Below are positions 16,110 through 27,070 of a stretch of DNA of 64,000 nt, piece by piece (position 1 is the first letter of the stretch; each line of letters opens with the position of its first letter). The DNA comes from Pseudomonas entomophila. GTDB lineage: Bacteria > Pseudomonadota > Gammaproteobacteria > Pseudomonadales > Pseudomonadaceae. The notes beneath the pieces are model-generated. The model had not been told where the DNA came from. It worked only from the letters and a program-made list of their open reading frames with translations, and made no database searches. Location of the stretch: assembly GCF_018417595.1 (NCBI RefSeq), contig NZ_CP070982.1:2257501-2321500 (forward strand), read 5' to 3'. Both the position numbers and the translations under genes were made by a program.

Positions 16110-19100
16110 CGCGCGTGCTCAAATCCATTCTCCTGGGCGTGTTGGCGCTGTTGCTGCTGCTTGCCCTGGCGCTGGGCCTGGTACTGGGCACCCAGGCCGG
16201 CAGCCGCTGGGCGCTGGGGCTGGTCCCTGGGTTGCAGGTCGACGACTTCGACGGTCGCCTGGGGGGCGCCTGGCGAGCCAGCCAGCTGCGCTGGGTCGAT
16301 GGCGACAACCGTGTGGAACTGCTGGCGCCGCAACTGAGCTGGTCGCCTGCGTGCCTGCTGCGGGCAACCCTCTGCGTCGAGCGCTTGCAGGCCGAACGCG
16401 TCGACATGGCCTTCGCCCCGAGCGAGACGCAGGCCGATAGCGGTCCGCTGAAACTGCCGGCCTTGCGCCTGCCGCTGGCCATCGAAGTGGGTGAGGCCAA
16501 GGTGGGGCAGTTGCGCCTGGACGGTGACGAACTGCTCGGTGATCTGCTGCTTGTCGCGCATTGGACCCGCGGGGGGCTTCAGGTCGACAGCCTGCAAGTG
16601 CGCCGCGACGACCTGCACCTGGAGCTCAAAGGTCAGCTGCAACCAGAAGAGGACTGGCCTGTACAGTTGCAAGGCACTTTGCAATTGCCCGCCGTCGACG
16701 GCAAGGCCTGGCAGCTGGACCTGAGTGCCAAGGGTGAATTGCAGAAGACCTTGACCCTGGACGCTACCAGCCGCGGCTACCTTGACGCCCACCTCACGGG
16801 GGAGCTGCAAGCCCTGGCCGAGCATCTGCCCGCCAGCGTCAGTATTCGCGCCGATGGCTTCAAACCGGCCGGCACGTTGCCCGATACCCTGCAGTTGAAT
16901 CAGCTTCGGCTGGATGCCCAGGGTGACCTGCTCAAGGGCTACCAGTTATCCGGGGCGGCCAGCCTGCCCGCCGAGCAGGGGCCGATCGGCCTGGCGCTGG
17001 GCGGCAAGGTCGATGCCAAGGGCGCCCGTCTCGATGCCCTGGATCTCAACGCCAGCGACACCCAGCGGTTGAAGCTGCAGGCCAGTGCCGACTGGCAGAA
17101 AGGCCTGAGCGCCGACGCCACCCTCGACTGGCTGGACTTCCCCTGGTTGTGTCTCTACCCCCTGGAGCAACCACCTCAGGTCACGCTAAAGCGGTTCAAT
17201 GCCCAGGTGCAGTACCGCGACGGCACCTACAAGGGCGCCTTCAGCGGTGATCTCGATGGCCCGGCCGGCGCATTCAAGCTGGCCAGCCCGTTCGAGGGCG
17301 ATCTCGCCCAGGTTCGCTTGCCGCAGCTGGCCCTGAGCGCGGGGCAAGGCAAGGCGGGCGGCAGCGTCGCATTGCGCTTTGCCGACACATTGGCCTGGGA
17401 TGTCGACCTGCAACTGTCGGCGCTCGATCCGGCCTACTGGCTGGCGGAGCTGCCCGGCACCCTGGCGGGTCCGCTGCGCAGCCAGGGCGAATTGAAGAAC
17501 GAACAGCTCAAGCTCAAGGCGCAACTCGACCTCAAGGGCCGCCTGCGCGGTCAACCAGCGCTGCTCAAGGTCGACGCCGATGGCGCAGGTGACAACTGGG
17601 CACTGGGCAGCCTGGCCGTGCAGCTGGGTGACAACCGCATCAACGGCAGCGGCAGCCTGCAGCAGCGCCTGGCCGGGCGGATCGACCTCGATCTGCCGCG
17701 CCTTGGCCAACTCTGGCCGCAGTTGCAGGGGCAGGCCAAGGGACGCCTGGACGTCAGTGGCACCCTGGCCGCGCCACAGGGCACCCTGGTGTTGCAGGGG
17801 CAGCAGTTGGCGCAGGCCGACAACCGCGTGCAGCGGCTCGAGCTGGATGCACGGTTGGACAGCGCCCAGCGCGGGCTGGTCACGCTCAAGGCCGGCAACA
17901 TCCGCCTGGGTGACACCGCTTTGGGCGCCCTCGATGTGCAAGGCAAGGGCGATGCCCGCCAGCAGGCCGCGACACTGGCCTTGGATGGTCCGCAACTCAA
18001 GCTCGACCTGGCCCTGGATGGCGCCTTGAGCAAAGGCGACTGGCGCGGGCGCCTGGCCAGCGGTCGGATCCAGGCCGGCGGCCAGGATTGGCAATTGCAG
18101 GCACCCGCCCGCCTGCAGCGCCTGGCCAGCGGCCAGCTGGACTTTGGCGCGCACTGCTGGCGCTCGGGCCAGGCCAGCCTGTGCGGCGAGGACCAGCGCC
18201 TGGCCCCGGAGCCACGCCTGCGCTACCACCTCAAGCAGTTCCCGCTGGACAGCCTGGCACAGTGGCTGCCCAAGGACTTCGCCTGGCAGGGGCTGCTCAA
18301 CGCCGACATCAACCTCGACATGCCCGCCAGCGGGCCCAAGGGCAGCGTCCGTGTCGACGCCAGCGCGGGCACCTTGCGCGTGCGTGACAAGGGGCGTTGG
18401 ATCGACTTCCCGTATCAAGTGCTACGCCTGGACAGCAACCTTGCGCCACGCCGCGTCGACACCCGCCTGGACTTTCGTGGCGAGCGGCTGGGCGAGTTGT
18501 CCCTCGATACCCGGCTCGACCCCCTGGGGCGTAACAAGCCGTTGTCCGGTGAGTTCCGCCTGGCCGGCCTCGACCTGGCCATCGCCCGGCCGTTCCTGCC
18601 GATGGTCGAACGCCTGGCCGGCCAGCTCAACGGCAGCGGGCGACTCTCGGGCAGTCTGCTGGCGCCACAGGTCAACGGCACCCTGGCCCTGACCGGAGGC
18701 GAAGTAAGTGGCGCCGAGTTGCCCGTCAGCCTGCAGGACCTGTCGTTGCGCGCGTTGATCGCGGGCGAGCAGGTTCAGCTCAGCGGTGACTGGCGCAGTG
18801 GCGATGCCGGGTGTGGGCAACTGGCTGGCCAGATGACCTGGGGGCAGGTGCTGGCCATGGACCTGCGTCTGCAAGGGCAGCAACTGCCGGTCAGTGTCGA
18901 GCCCTACGCGGCACTGGAAGTTGCTCCGGACCTGACCATTCGCCTGGTTGACGACAAACTCGCAATCACCGGCAAGGTGCGGGTGCCCAAGGGCAAGATC
19001 ACCGTGCGCGAATTGCCACCTTCGACAGTCAAGGTCTCGGACGACACTGTGATCGTCGGGCACCAGACCGAGGAGGGCAAACCGGCCATGGCGATGGCCA

Positions 19101-19780
19101 TGGACATCGATGTCGAGGTGGGCAGTGACAAACTGGCGTTCAGCGGTTTCGGCCTGACCGCCAACGTGCTCGGCCACGTGCATATTGGCGACAACCTCGA
19201 CACGCGCGGTGAGCTGAGCCTGGCCGATGGACGCTACCGCTCCTACGGTCAGAACCTCACCATTCGCAGGGCGCGGTTGCTGTTCGCCGGCCCGATCGAC
19301 CAGCCGTACCTGGATATCGAAGCCATTCGCAAGGTGGGCGATGTGATCGCCGGCATCCGCCTGAGCGGCAGCGCCGAGCAACCCACCACGAAGGTGTTCT
19401 CCGAGCCCGCGATGAGCCAGGAGCAAGCCTTGTCGTACCTGGTGCTGGGTAGGCCGCTGAACAGCACGGGCGAGGACAGCAACAGGATGGCCGAGGCGGC
19501 ACTGGGGTTGGGGCTGGTGGGGGCCGAAGGGCTGACGGCGGGCCTGGCGTCGAACCTGGGCATCGATGACTTCCAGCTGGACACCCAGGGCGCGGGCAAC
19601 ACCACCAGCGTGGTCGCCAGTGGCAACCTCACCGAACGCCTGAGCCTGCGTTACGGCGTGGGGGTGTTCGAGCCAGCCAATACCATCGCCTTGCGCTACA
19701 AGCTGAGCAAGAAGGTCTACCTGGAGGCCGCCAGCGGCCTGGCCAGCTCGCTGGATATCTTCTACAAGCGCGACTTCTGA
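16106..19780 (+). CDS. tamB: Translocation and assembly module TamB (AsmA-like, DUF490)
   Basis: 1224 aa, GTG start overlapping the tamA TGA. A single N-terminal membrane anchor (SILLGVLALLLLLALALGLVL) is followed by a very long repeat-rich beta-taco region of L-x-L-x strands. The C-terminal DUF490/TamB domain (about residues 900–1224, ending DIFYKRDF with a terminal Phe) completes it. It spans the periplasm between the inner membrane and TamA; family members also move phospholipids to the outer membrane. Full length for the family. Confidence 0.95.
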   Translation: MTRVLKSILLGVLALLLLLALALGLVLGTQAGSRWALGLVPGLQVDDFDGRLGGAWRASQLRWVDGDNRVELLAPQLSWSPACLLRATLCVERLQAERVDMAFAPSETQADSGPLKLPALRLPLAIEVGEAKVGQLRLDGDELLGDLLLVAHWTRGGLQVDSLQVRRDDLHLELKGQLQPEEDWPVQLQGTLQLPAVDGKAWQLDLSAKGELQKTLTLDATSRGYLDAHLTGELQALAEHLPASVSIRADGFKPAGTLPDTLQLNQLRLDAQGDLLKGYQLSGAASLPAEQGPIGLALGGKVDAKGARLDALDLNASDTQRLKLQASADWQKGLSADATLDWLDFPWLCLYPLEQPPQVTLKRFNAQVQYRDGTYKGAFSGDLDGPAGAFKLASPFEGDLAQVRLPQLALSAGQGKAGGSVALRFADTLAWDVDLQLSALDPAYWLAELPGTLAGPLRSQGELKNEQLKLKAQLDLKGRLRGQPALLKVDADGAGDNWALGSLAVQLGDNRINGSGSLQQRLAGRIDLDLPRLGQLWPQLQGQAKGRLDVSGTLAAPQGTLVLQGQQLAQADNRVQRLELDARLDSAQRGLVTLKAGNIRLGDTALGALDVQGKGDARQQAATLALDGPQLKLDLALDGALSKGDWRGRLASGRIQAGGQDWQLQAPARLQRLASGQLDFGAHCWRSGQASLCGEDQRLAPEPRLRYHLKQFPLDSLAQWLPKDFAWQGLLNADINLDMPASGPKGSVRVDASAGTLRVRDKGRWIDFPYQVLRLDSNLAPRRVDTRLDFRGERLGELSLDTRLDPLGRNKPLSGEFRLAGLDLAIARPFLPMVERLAGQLNGSGRLSGSLLAPQVNGTLALTGGEVSGAELPVSLQDLSLRALIAGEQVQLSGDWRSGDAGCGQLAGQMTWGQVLAMDLRLQGQQLPVSVEPYAALEVAPDLTIRLVDDKLAITGKVRVPKGKITVRELPPSTVKVSDDTVIVGHQTEEGKPAMAMAMDIDVEVGSDKLAFSGFGLTANVLGHVHIGDNLDTRGELSLADGRYRSYGQNLTIRRARLLFAGPIDQPYLDIEAIRKVGDVIAGIRLSGSAEQPTTKVFSEPAMSQEQALSYLVLGRPLNSTGEDSNRMAEAALGLGLVGAEGLTAGLASNLGIDDFQLDTQGAGNTTSVVASGNLTERLSLRYGVGVFEPANTIALRYKLSKKVYLEAASGLASSLDIFYKRDF

Positions 19781-19791
19781 CCGCACGCCAG

Positions 19792-19827
19792 CATCCTCAC
19801 CGTCCTTGGCGGCCGGTGAGGATGTTT
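19792..19827 (+). terminator. Terminator of the tamAB operon
   Basis: CATCCTCACCG (19792–19802) pairs with CGGTGAGGATG (19814–19824) around an 11-base loop, followed by TTT. Twelve bases after the tamB stop. Confidence 0.8.
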
Positions 19828-19904
19828 CTGGCCGTGTTCTGCTGCGGCGATCCTTCTATCCATGCCTTGATCCTGTCCTTGGATCTTCCTGCGTTGCTGG
19901 GCGC

Positions 19905-20285
19905 TCAACGAGCATGATGTTCCTGACGACGGATGTTGCCGATCTGGCGCAAGCTCAATCCGTACTTGTCAGCCAGCAGGCTGCGCGACAGGCCGTCCGC
20001 GCTTTCCCTCTGGATCTGCTGGTTGCGCAACTGGCGTTGGAAGTGGTCGGCCTTGGGGATCTCCAGGGCGATGCCAGCGAAGCGCTCGATCAACGCATCA
20101 AGTGCTTCGGCTGGCAGGACATCGGCCAGTTTCGTGCGCTCGCGGTGTTTGGGGATGTACTTGGGGCGGCCACCGAATGCGCGGGTCAGGTGGTAGGCAT
20201 TCTCGATGCCGATGCATTCGATCAGCGATTGCAGGGAGTGGGGCAACTGGTTTATTTCGATGTTGTTGAGGTCTGGCATTTCCAT
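19905..20285 (-). CDS. Mor/C-type phage transcription activator, orphan
   Basis: 126 aa from ATG 20285 with GAAGGA about 9 bases upstream. The sequence follows the Mu Mor/C family: N-terminal LQSLIECIGIENAYHLTRAFGGRPKYIPK, central LAxxxIPK segment (FAGIALEIPKADHFQRQLRNQQI), and C-terminal helix-turn-helix LLADKYGLSLRQIGNIRRQEH. In Mu this activator switches on middle or late genes. No other phage gene is near, so it is a domesticated or leftover regulator. Targets unknown. Confidence 0.75.
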   Translation of the reverse strand: MEMPDLNNIEINQLPHSLQSLIECIGIENAYHLTRAFGGRPKYIPKHRERTKLADVLPAEALDALIERFAGIALEIPKADHFQRQLRNQQIQRESADGLSRSLLADKYGLSLRQIGNIRRQEHHAR

Positions 20286-20726
20286 GCAGGTATTCCTTCT
20301 ACTGAATCTTGTTGTCATGACGCTTGGCCGTCGATGGCAAGTGCCGAGGTTGCCACTGAGTGGCTTGGCTCGATTTTCAGGTAGCTCCAGAAAGCGCCGC
20401 TAGGCGCGAAGCGGAACGGGGGTTGTAGCCTGCACGCATTGTCTTTCGCGGGCAGTCGCCCAATCCGATGTAGGAAATTCCTTCATGCTTGCGCTACAGG
20501 CCCCAAAACTCCTAGAGAAGGCCTTCCGTGGTGGCATTTAGGGTGCAGACATCTAGGGGTAATCTTGCCAATGCACGACTTGCCTAACGGACACACAGGT
20601 GCTGTGCTCGATTGCGCGTAAGGAAAGTGGCTTGCGGCAGGAATGTCAGCGTAGGAAAAGTGGGCGCGGTATCATGGCGCTGGCTCCGTGGGAGCCCCAT
20701 GTCCCCGATGTCGCAAGGAAACTCCG
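20286..20726. other. Intergenic, 441 bp, no gene recognised
   Basis: Between the Mor-like gene and the small membrane protein. Open frames here are short and lack ribosome sites or family features. It includes the promoter of the Mor-like gene and the start region of the small membrane protein (AAGGAA at about 20715). Less GC-rich than the surroundings. No tRNA-like fold was seen. Confidence 0.4.
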
Positions 20727-20915
20727 ATGACACATGTGCAGCGCCTGAAATATTCGATCCTGATCATCCTGGTGGTCCTGGGCATCATGCTCGGCCTGAG
20801 TTACCTGCAGAAGCAGGGCACTATCAGCGAGCAGACGTTCCAGTACATCGCCATCGCCATTGCGGTCGTGGTGGTGGTGATCAACGGGATCCTGCGGCGC
20901 AAGGTCAAGCCCTGA
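20727..20915 (+). CDS. Small two-helix membrane protein
   Basis: 62 aa from ATG 20727 with AAGGAA about 8 bases upstream. Two hydrophobic helices: residues about 8–24 (YSILIILVVLGIMLGLSYL) and 35–54 (FQYIAIAIAVVVVVINGIL), ending in basic RRKVKP. Both ends are probably cytoplasmic. I do not recognise a family. Convergent with the PA2384-like gene. Confidence 0.65.
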   Translation: MTHVQRLKYSILIILVVLGIMLGLSYLQKQGTISEQTFQYIAIAIAVVVVVINGILRRKVKP

Positions 20916-20950
20916 GGCGGACGGGCCGGCTGTCCTGGCCGGCCAGGCGC

Positions 20951-21313
20951 TCAGCGTGTGGCCGGCAGCTCGAGCACGGCCCGGGCCTGGGCTTCCAGGC
21001 TGTAGCACTTGTCGCTGCCCAGGCTGATGACGCCTTCGGCACACAAACGCTTGAGCACTTCGCGCACGCTCAGGAACGACAGGGGAATATCCAGCTGTTC
21101 GAGCTGTGCGTGAACGCCGCGCACGCCAATGCTGCGACCATCACGGGCCGCACTGTGCAGGGCGTCGATGACCTTGAGCCGGATCAGGCTGGTGCGCAGG
21201 CCGTAGGTGCGCAGCAGCTCGCGGATCTGCTCGTTGCCGACGCGCTCGTCCTGCCCGCCGGGTGCCTGGGCCGGGCCTGGTGGCATCTGCAGGGAAGGTT
21301 GCGGGTTGTACAT
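20951..21313 (-). CDS. Fur-like winged-helix regulator (PA2384-like)
   Basis: 120 aa from ATG 21313. After a Pro/Gln-rich 25-residue leader come winged-helix features resembling the Fur DNA-binding domain (IRELLRTYGLRTSLIRLKVIDAL…VRGVHAQLEQLDIPLSFLSVREVLKRLCAEGVIS). The Fur metal-binding C-terminal domain is absent. In P. aeruginosa the analogous gene PA2384 lies beside pvdQ and affects iron-response genes. Here it is divergent from pvdQ, matching that order. The promoter region is AT-rich. Confidence 0.75.
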   Translation of the reverse strand: MYNPQPSLQMPPGPAQAPGGQDERVGNEQIRELLRTYGLRTSLIRLKVIDALHSAARDGRSIGVRGVHAQLEQLDIPLSFLSVREVLKRLCAEGVISLGSDKCYSLEAQARAVLELPATR

Positions 21314-21452
21314 GTGAATGCTCCTTTTCGTGGACTGTCCCGAAATCATGAATGCCTCACTAATTAAGACGAATGAGAACGAAAAAACTGCAATCCCCGT
21401 GGAAAAAAATCTGACACGCCTTGTTCAAGACGTTGCAACCCGCCACGGGGCG

Positions 21453-21476
21453 TAAAATTTTCATCCGGCTTTTCGT
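21453..21476 (+). promoter_or_regulatory. PvdS-type (iron-starvation) promoter of pvdQ
   Basis: TAAAA (21453–21457), 16 bases, CGT (21474–21476), close to the TAAAT-N16/17-CGT box read by the pyoverdine sigma factor PvdS, ending 36 bases before the start codon. Upstream GACGAATGAGAAC (21368–21380) is reminiscent of a Fur half-site for the divergent gene. Confidence 0.6.
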
Positions 21477-21512
21477 CTGATCGGGATAACCCCGATTGCA
21501 CGAGGAGTGCTT

Positions 21513-23828
21513 GTGATCTCTCTTTCGCGTCCCCTGTCGCACCTTGGGCTGGCCACCCTGCTGCTCGGCACCAGCCTGGCCGGCCAGGCGCGGGAGGCTG
21601 CCGGTGAAGCCTCCGCGCAGATTCGCCGGACCAGCTTCGGCGTGCCGCATATCCTCGCCAAGGATGAACGTGGCCTGGGCTACGGCATCGGCCATGCCTA
21701 TGCCCAGGACAATCTCTGCCTGCTGGCCAATGAAGTGTTGACGGTCAATGGTGAGCGTTCGCGTTACTTCGGCGCGCAGGCAAAGACCGTTGAGCTGCGT
21801 GAAAACCTCGCCAGCGATCTGTTCTTTACCTGGCTGAACAACCCACAGGCGGTCAATGGCTTCCTTCAGGCGCAGCCCAGTGCCGTGCGCGACCTGCTCG
21901 AAGGCTATGCGCTTGGCTACAACCGTGCCTTGGGCGAGCGGCGCGCGCAGGGCCTGCCCGCCGAATGCGGAAAAGGCGATTGGGTACGGCCGATCACCAG
22001 TCTCGATCTGGTCAAGCTGACCCGTCGCTTGCTCGCCGAGGGCGGAGTAGGGCAGTTCGCCGAAGCGGTGGTGGCTGCCACGCCGCCGAAGCTGGCAGCG
22101 CAACGCCCGACGGTCGACTACAGCGTGGCCTTGGCACGTCAGGCGGCATTCGCCGCGGAGCGCGGCAGCAACGCGGTTGCCGTCGGTGCCGAGCGTTCGG
22201 CCAACGGTCGTGGCCTGCTGCTGGCCAATCCACATTTCCCATGGGTGGGCGGGCTGCGCTTCTACCAGATGCAATTGACCATTCCCGGCCAGTTGGACGT
22301 GATGGGGGCGGCATTGCCTGGGCTGCCGGTGGTCAATATCGGTTTCAACCGGCACCTGGCCTGGACCCATACGGTCGACACGTCCAAGCATTTCACGCTC
22401 TATCGCCTGCAACTCGATCCGAAGGATGCGACGCGCTACCTGCTGGACGGCCAGTCGCTGCCGCTCGAACGGCAGATGCTGAGCGTCACGGTCAAGGGAG
22501 AGGATGGCGTCTTGAACCGGATCGAACGGCCAGTCTACCTGTCGAAATTCGGCCCGGTGGTGCAATGGCCTGGCCGATTGGATTGGGATCGCCAGGCCGC
22601 CTACAGCCTGCGTGACGCCAACCTGGACAACACCCGAGTGCTTGAGCAGTGGTACCGGATCAACCGGGCCGACAGCCTGGACGCCTTGAAGGGCAGTATC
22701 GGGCAGTTGCAGGGTATTCCCTGGGTCAACACCCTGGCGGTGGACAGTGCCGGGCGGGCGATGTACCTGAACCAGTCGGTGGTACCTTACGTTGACCAGG
22801 CGCTGCTGTCGCAGTGCAGCAATCCCCAGGCTTCCGGCCCGCTGGTGATACTGGATGGCTCGCGAACTGCCTGCCAGTGGAAGGTCGATGCGCAAGCCGC
22901 CCAGCCCGGTATCTTCCCGGCACACCTGTTGCCGAGCCTGGAGCGTGGCGATTTCGTGCAGAACTCGAACGATTCCGCGTGGATGGCCAACCCGGCGCAG
23001 CCATTGACCGGTTTCTCGCCACTGGTCAGCCGCGCCGACCAGCCACTTGGCATGCGTAGCCGCTTCGCCCTGCAGCGTCTGCAGGGCACTGCCAAGTTGG
23101 GTGTCGCGGACCTGCAGCGCATGGTTTTCGATGACGAGGTTTACCTGGCCAGCTTGCTGCTGCCGGATCTGCTGCAATGGTGCAAGGGTGCAGAGGCCGA
23201 TCTGCAATCGGTGTGTACCAGTCTTCAGGCCTGGAACGGCAAGGCGGACCTGGACAGCGGTATCGGTCTGGTCCACTTCACCAACATCCTCAATACGCTG
23301 TCGCAGCACCCGGAAAGCTGGCGTGTGCCGTTTGACCCTGCGGACCCACGGCACACGCCTCGTGGCCTGGCGGTGGAGCAGGCGGCGGTCGGTAAGCTGC
23401 TGCGCGAAGCGGCCCTGGCCTCGCTGGAGCAGGTCGACAAGTCGGGTATCAGTGCCGATCAGCGCTGGGGGCAGATCCAGCAGACAGCGAATGGCACGCC
23501 AGTGCCGGGTGGCCCGCAGGCTTTGGGTGTGTACAACGCGATGGTCAGCGTGCCGGTGGGGCCGGGCAAGCGCCTGGTGGTGAGTGGTTCGAGCTATCTG
23601 CAGGTGGTCAGTTTCACCGAGCAGGGGCCGCAGGCCCAGGGGCTGCTGGCGTTTTCGCTGTCGAGTGAAGCGGCTTCGCAGCATGCGGGCGATCAGACAC
23701 GCGCATTCGCGGCCAAGCAACTGGCACCGATTCCGTTTACCGAGGTACAGATCAAGGCGGATCCGCAGTTGCGGCAGTATGTGATCAGCGAGCGTGACAA
23801 GGCGGTGGTGGCGAGCAGCGTTCAGTAG
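21513..23828 (+). CDS. pvdQ: Acyl-homoserine-lactone/pyoverdine acylase PvdQ
   Basis: 771 aa from GTG 21513, since GAGGAG ends 5 bases upstream (GTG 21507 overlaps it). Ntn-hydrolase precursor with a periplasmic signal peptide (HLGLATLLLGTSLAGQA). It self-cleaves before Ser219 (RG|SNAVAVG) to give alpha and beta chains, with that Ser as nucleophile; P. aeruginosa PvdQ uses Ser217. It removes the fatty-acid tail of pyoverdine precursors and degrades long-chain acyl-homoserine lactones. The promoter looks PvdS-dependent. No other pyoverdine gene is in the window. Confidence 0.93.
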   Translation: MISLSRPLSHLGLATLLLGTSLAGQAREAAGEASAQIRRTSFGVPHILAKDERGLGYGIGHAYAQDNLCLLANEVLTVNGERSRYFGAQAKTVELRENLASDLFFTWLNNPQAVNGFLQAQPSAVRDLLEGYALGYNRALGERRAQGLPAECGKGDWVRPITSLDLVKLTRRLLAEGGVGQFAEAVVAATPPKLAAQRPTVDYSVALARQAAFAAERGSNAVAVGAERSANGRGLLLANPHFPWVGGLRFYQMQLTIPGQLDVMGAALPGLPVVNIGFNRHLAWTHTVDTSKHFTLYRLQLDPKDATRYLLDGQSLPLERQMLSVTVKGEDGVLNRIERPVYLSKFGPVVQWPGRLDWDRQAAYSLRDANLDNTRVLEQWYRINRADSLDALKGSIGQLQGIPWVNTLAVDSAGRAMYLNQSVVPYVDQALLSQCSNPQASGPLVILDGSRTACQWKVDAQAAQPGIFPAHLLPSLERGDFVQNSNDSAWMANPAQPLTGFSPLVSRADQPLGMRSRFALQRLQGTAKLGVADLQRMVFDDEVYLASLLLPDLLQWCKGAEADLQSVCTSLQAWNGKADLDSGIGLVHFTNILNTLSQHPESWRVPFDPADPRHTPRGLAVEQAAVGKLLREAALASLEQVDKSGISADQRWGQIQQTANGTPVPGGPQALGVYNAMVSVPVGPGKRLVVSGSSYLQVVSFTEQGPQAQGLLAFSLSSEAASQHAGDQTRAFAAKQLAPIPFTEVQIKADPQLRQYVISERDKAVVASSVQ

Positions 23829-23831
23829 CCT

Positions 23832-23906
23832 TGGCCCGGCAAGGCCGGGCATCGCCAGCAAGGCTGGCTCCTACAGGTATTGTTGTAGGGGCCAGCCGTG
23901 CTGGCG
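23832..23906. repeat. Hairpin and REP pair after pvdQ
   Basis: GCCCGGC-AAG-GCCGGGC (from 23834) forms a compact hairpin just after the pvdQ stop and may terminate it. Then CGCCAGCAAGGCTGGCTCC (23853–23871) is followed by an inverted partner GGGCCAGCCGTGCTGGCG (23889–23906), a second REP subclass. Lies between convergent pvdQ and lpxH. Confidence 0.75.
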
Positions 23907-23926
23907 AAAACGGGCACCGGTCGAGC

Positions 23927-24649
23927 TCAGGAAAACTCGAACGGCGCCAGTTGGAAGCCCTGTTCATCGACCTGCAGCGCCCAGCCGCGTCTGTCCCAGT
24001 CCCCCAGCACGATACGCCGCGCCGGATGACCGTCGACCACCAGCTTGTGGATCGCCGGGCGGTGGGTGTGGCCGTGCACCAAGGTGCGAACACCATGCGC
24101 CGCCATCACCTTCGGTACTTCGTCCGGGGTGACATCGACGATTTCGGTGTTCTTCATGCGCGTCTGCGACTTGCTCTCGCTGCGCAGCTTGCGCGCCAGC
24201 TTTTGTCGCGTGGCCAACGGCAGGTGCCGCAGGATCCACAGGCTCAGCGGGTTGCGCAGGTAGCGGCGCAGCTTCATGTAGCCGACATCGCGGGTGCACA
24301 GCGTATCGCCATGCATCAGCAGCACGGCTTCGCCGCCCAGTTCGATCACGCTCGGGTCGTCCAGCAGGGTGCAGCCGGCGGCCTGGCAGAACGCCTGGCC
24401 GATGAGGAAATCGCGGTTGCCGTGCATCAGGTAGATCGTCGTGCCGCTGTCGCTCAGCTGGCGCAAGGCCTGGCAGATCGACTGCTGGAACGGCGTCATG
24501 GCATCGTCGCCGATCCAGGCTTCGAAGAAGTCGCCGAGGATGTACAGCGCCTTGGCGTGCCGCGCGCGGCCATCGAGCAGATCAAGAAACGCCCGGGTGA
24601 TGTCCGGGCGTTCTTCTTGCAGGTGCAGATCGGAGATCAGCAGTATCAC
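23927..24649 (-). CDS. lpxH: UDP-2,3-diacylglucosamine diphosphatase
   Basis: 240 aa. Calcineurin-like phosphoesterase of lipid A synthesis that hydrolyses UDP-diacylglucosamine to lipid X. Metal-site motifs in order: [38 protein letters not shown] and [11 protein letters not shown]. Length is standard. The ATG overlaps the ppiB stop (ATGA), giving a ppiB–lpxH operon as in other pseudomonads. Confidence 0.95.
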   Translation of the reverse strand: MILLISDLHLQEERPDITRAFLDLLDGRARHAKALYILGDFFEAWIGDDAMTPFQQSICQALRQLSDSGTTIYLMHGNRDFLIGQAFCQAAGCTLLDDPSVIELGGEAVLLMHGDTLCTRDVGYMKLRRYLRNPLSLWILRHLPLATRQKLARKLRSESKSQTRMKNTEIVDVTPDEVPKVMAAHGVRTLVHGHTHRPAIHKLVVDGHPARRIVLGDWDRRGWALQVDEQGFQLAPFEFS

Positions 24650-25146
24650 TCAATGATCTCGGCTTTCTCGATGATCACGTCGTCCTTCGGTACGTCCTGG
24701 TGGCCGGCCTTGGAGCCGGTGGACACGCCTTCGATGGCATCGACGACTTCACGGCCTTCGATCACTTCGCCGAATACCGCGTAGCCCCAGCCCTGCACGT
24801 TCTTGCCGCTGTGGTTGAGGAAATCGTTGTTGCTGGCGTTGATGAAGAACTGCGCGGACGCGGAGTGCGGCTCCATGGTACGGGCCATGGCGATGGTGTA
24901 CTTGGCGTTCTTCAGGCCGTTGTCGGCTTCGTTCTGGATGCTGGCGCGGGTTTTCTTCTGGCTCATGCCTGGCTCGAAGCCGCCGCCCTGGATCATGAAG
25001 CCCTTGATCACACGGTGGAACACAGTGTTGTCGTAGTGGCCTTCCTTCACGTACTGAACGAAGTTCTCAACAGTTTGCGGGGCTTTCTCTGCGTCCAGTT
25101 GCAGGACGATGTCGCCGTGGTTGGTGCTCAGTTTGACTTTGGACAT
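24646..25146 (-). CDS. ppiB: Peptidyl-prolyl cis-trans isomerase B (cyclophilin)
   Basis: 166 aa from ATG 25146. Cytoplasmic cyclophilin without signal peptide. Family motifs: [21 protein letters not shown] with the catalytic Arg near residue 44, [16 protein letters not shown], and [18 protein letters not shown]. Catalyses prolyl isomerisation. First gene of the ppiB–lpxH operon, divergent from glnS. Confidence 0.95.
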   Translation of the reverse strand: MSKVKLSTNHGDIVLQLDAEKAPQTVENFVQYVKEGHYDNTVFHRVIKGFMIQGGGFEPGMSQKKTRASIQNEADNGLKNAKYTIAMARTMEPHSASAQFFINASNNDFLNHSGKNVQGWGYAVFGEVIEGREVVDAIEGVSTGSKAGHQDVPKDDVIIEKAEIIE

Positions 25147-25357
25147 GCTTAAGTTCGCTCTCAAGGCATCGGGAATAGGGTGCGCCAGGTTGTGCCGGTT
25201 ACCGGGCACAAGGCGCGCGGTCGCCATTTTTGCACGGATCGCGATAATTCGCGCCAGTTTGTCGGTGCCTGGCTGTCGGCAGCTTGACTGCTTCGGCTAT
25301 GATAGGCCCTTTGATTCAATCGGCCTACCCGGCCGGCTACCTGTATTCAAGGACACT

Positions 25358-27061
<1,704 letters not shown>

Positions 27062-27070
27062 GGAACCGCC

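Noticed and set aside
21360..23861. An 833-codon open frame antisense to pvdQ
   Set aside because: It mirrors pvdQ codons with high-GC third-position bias; composition is Arg/His/Gln rich without any domain.
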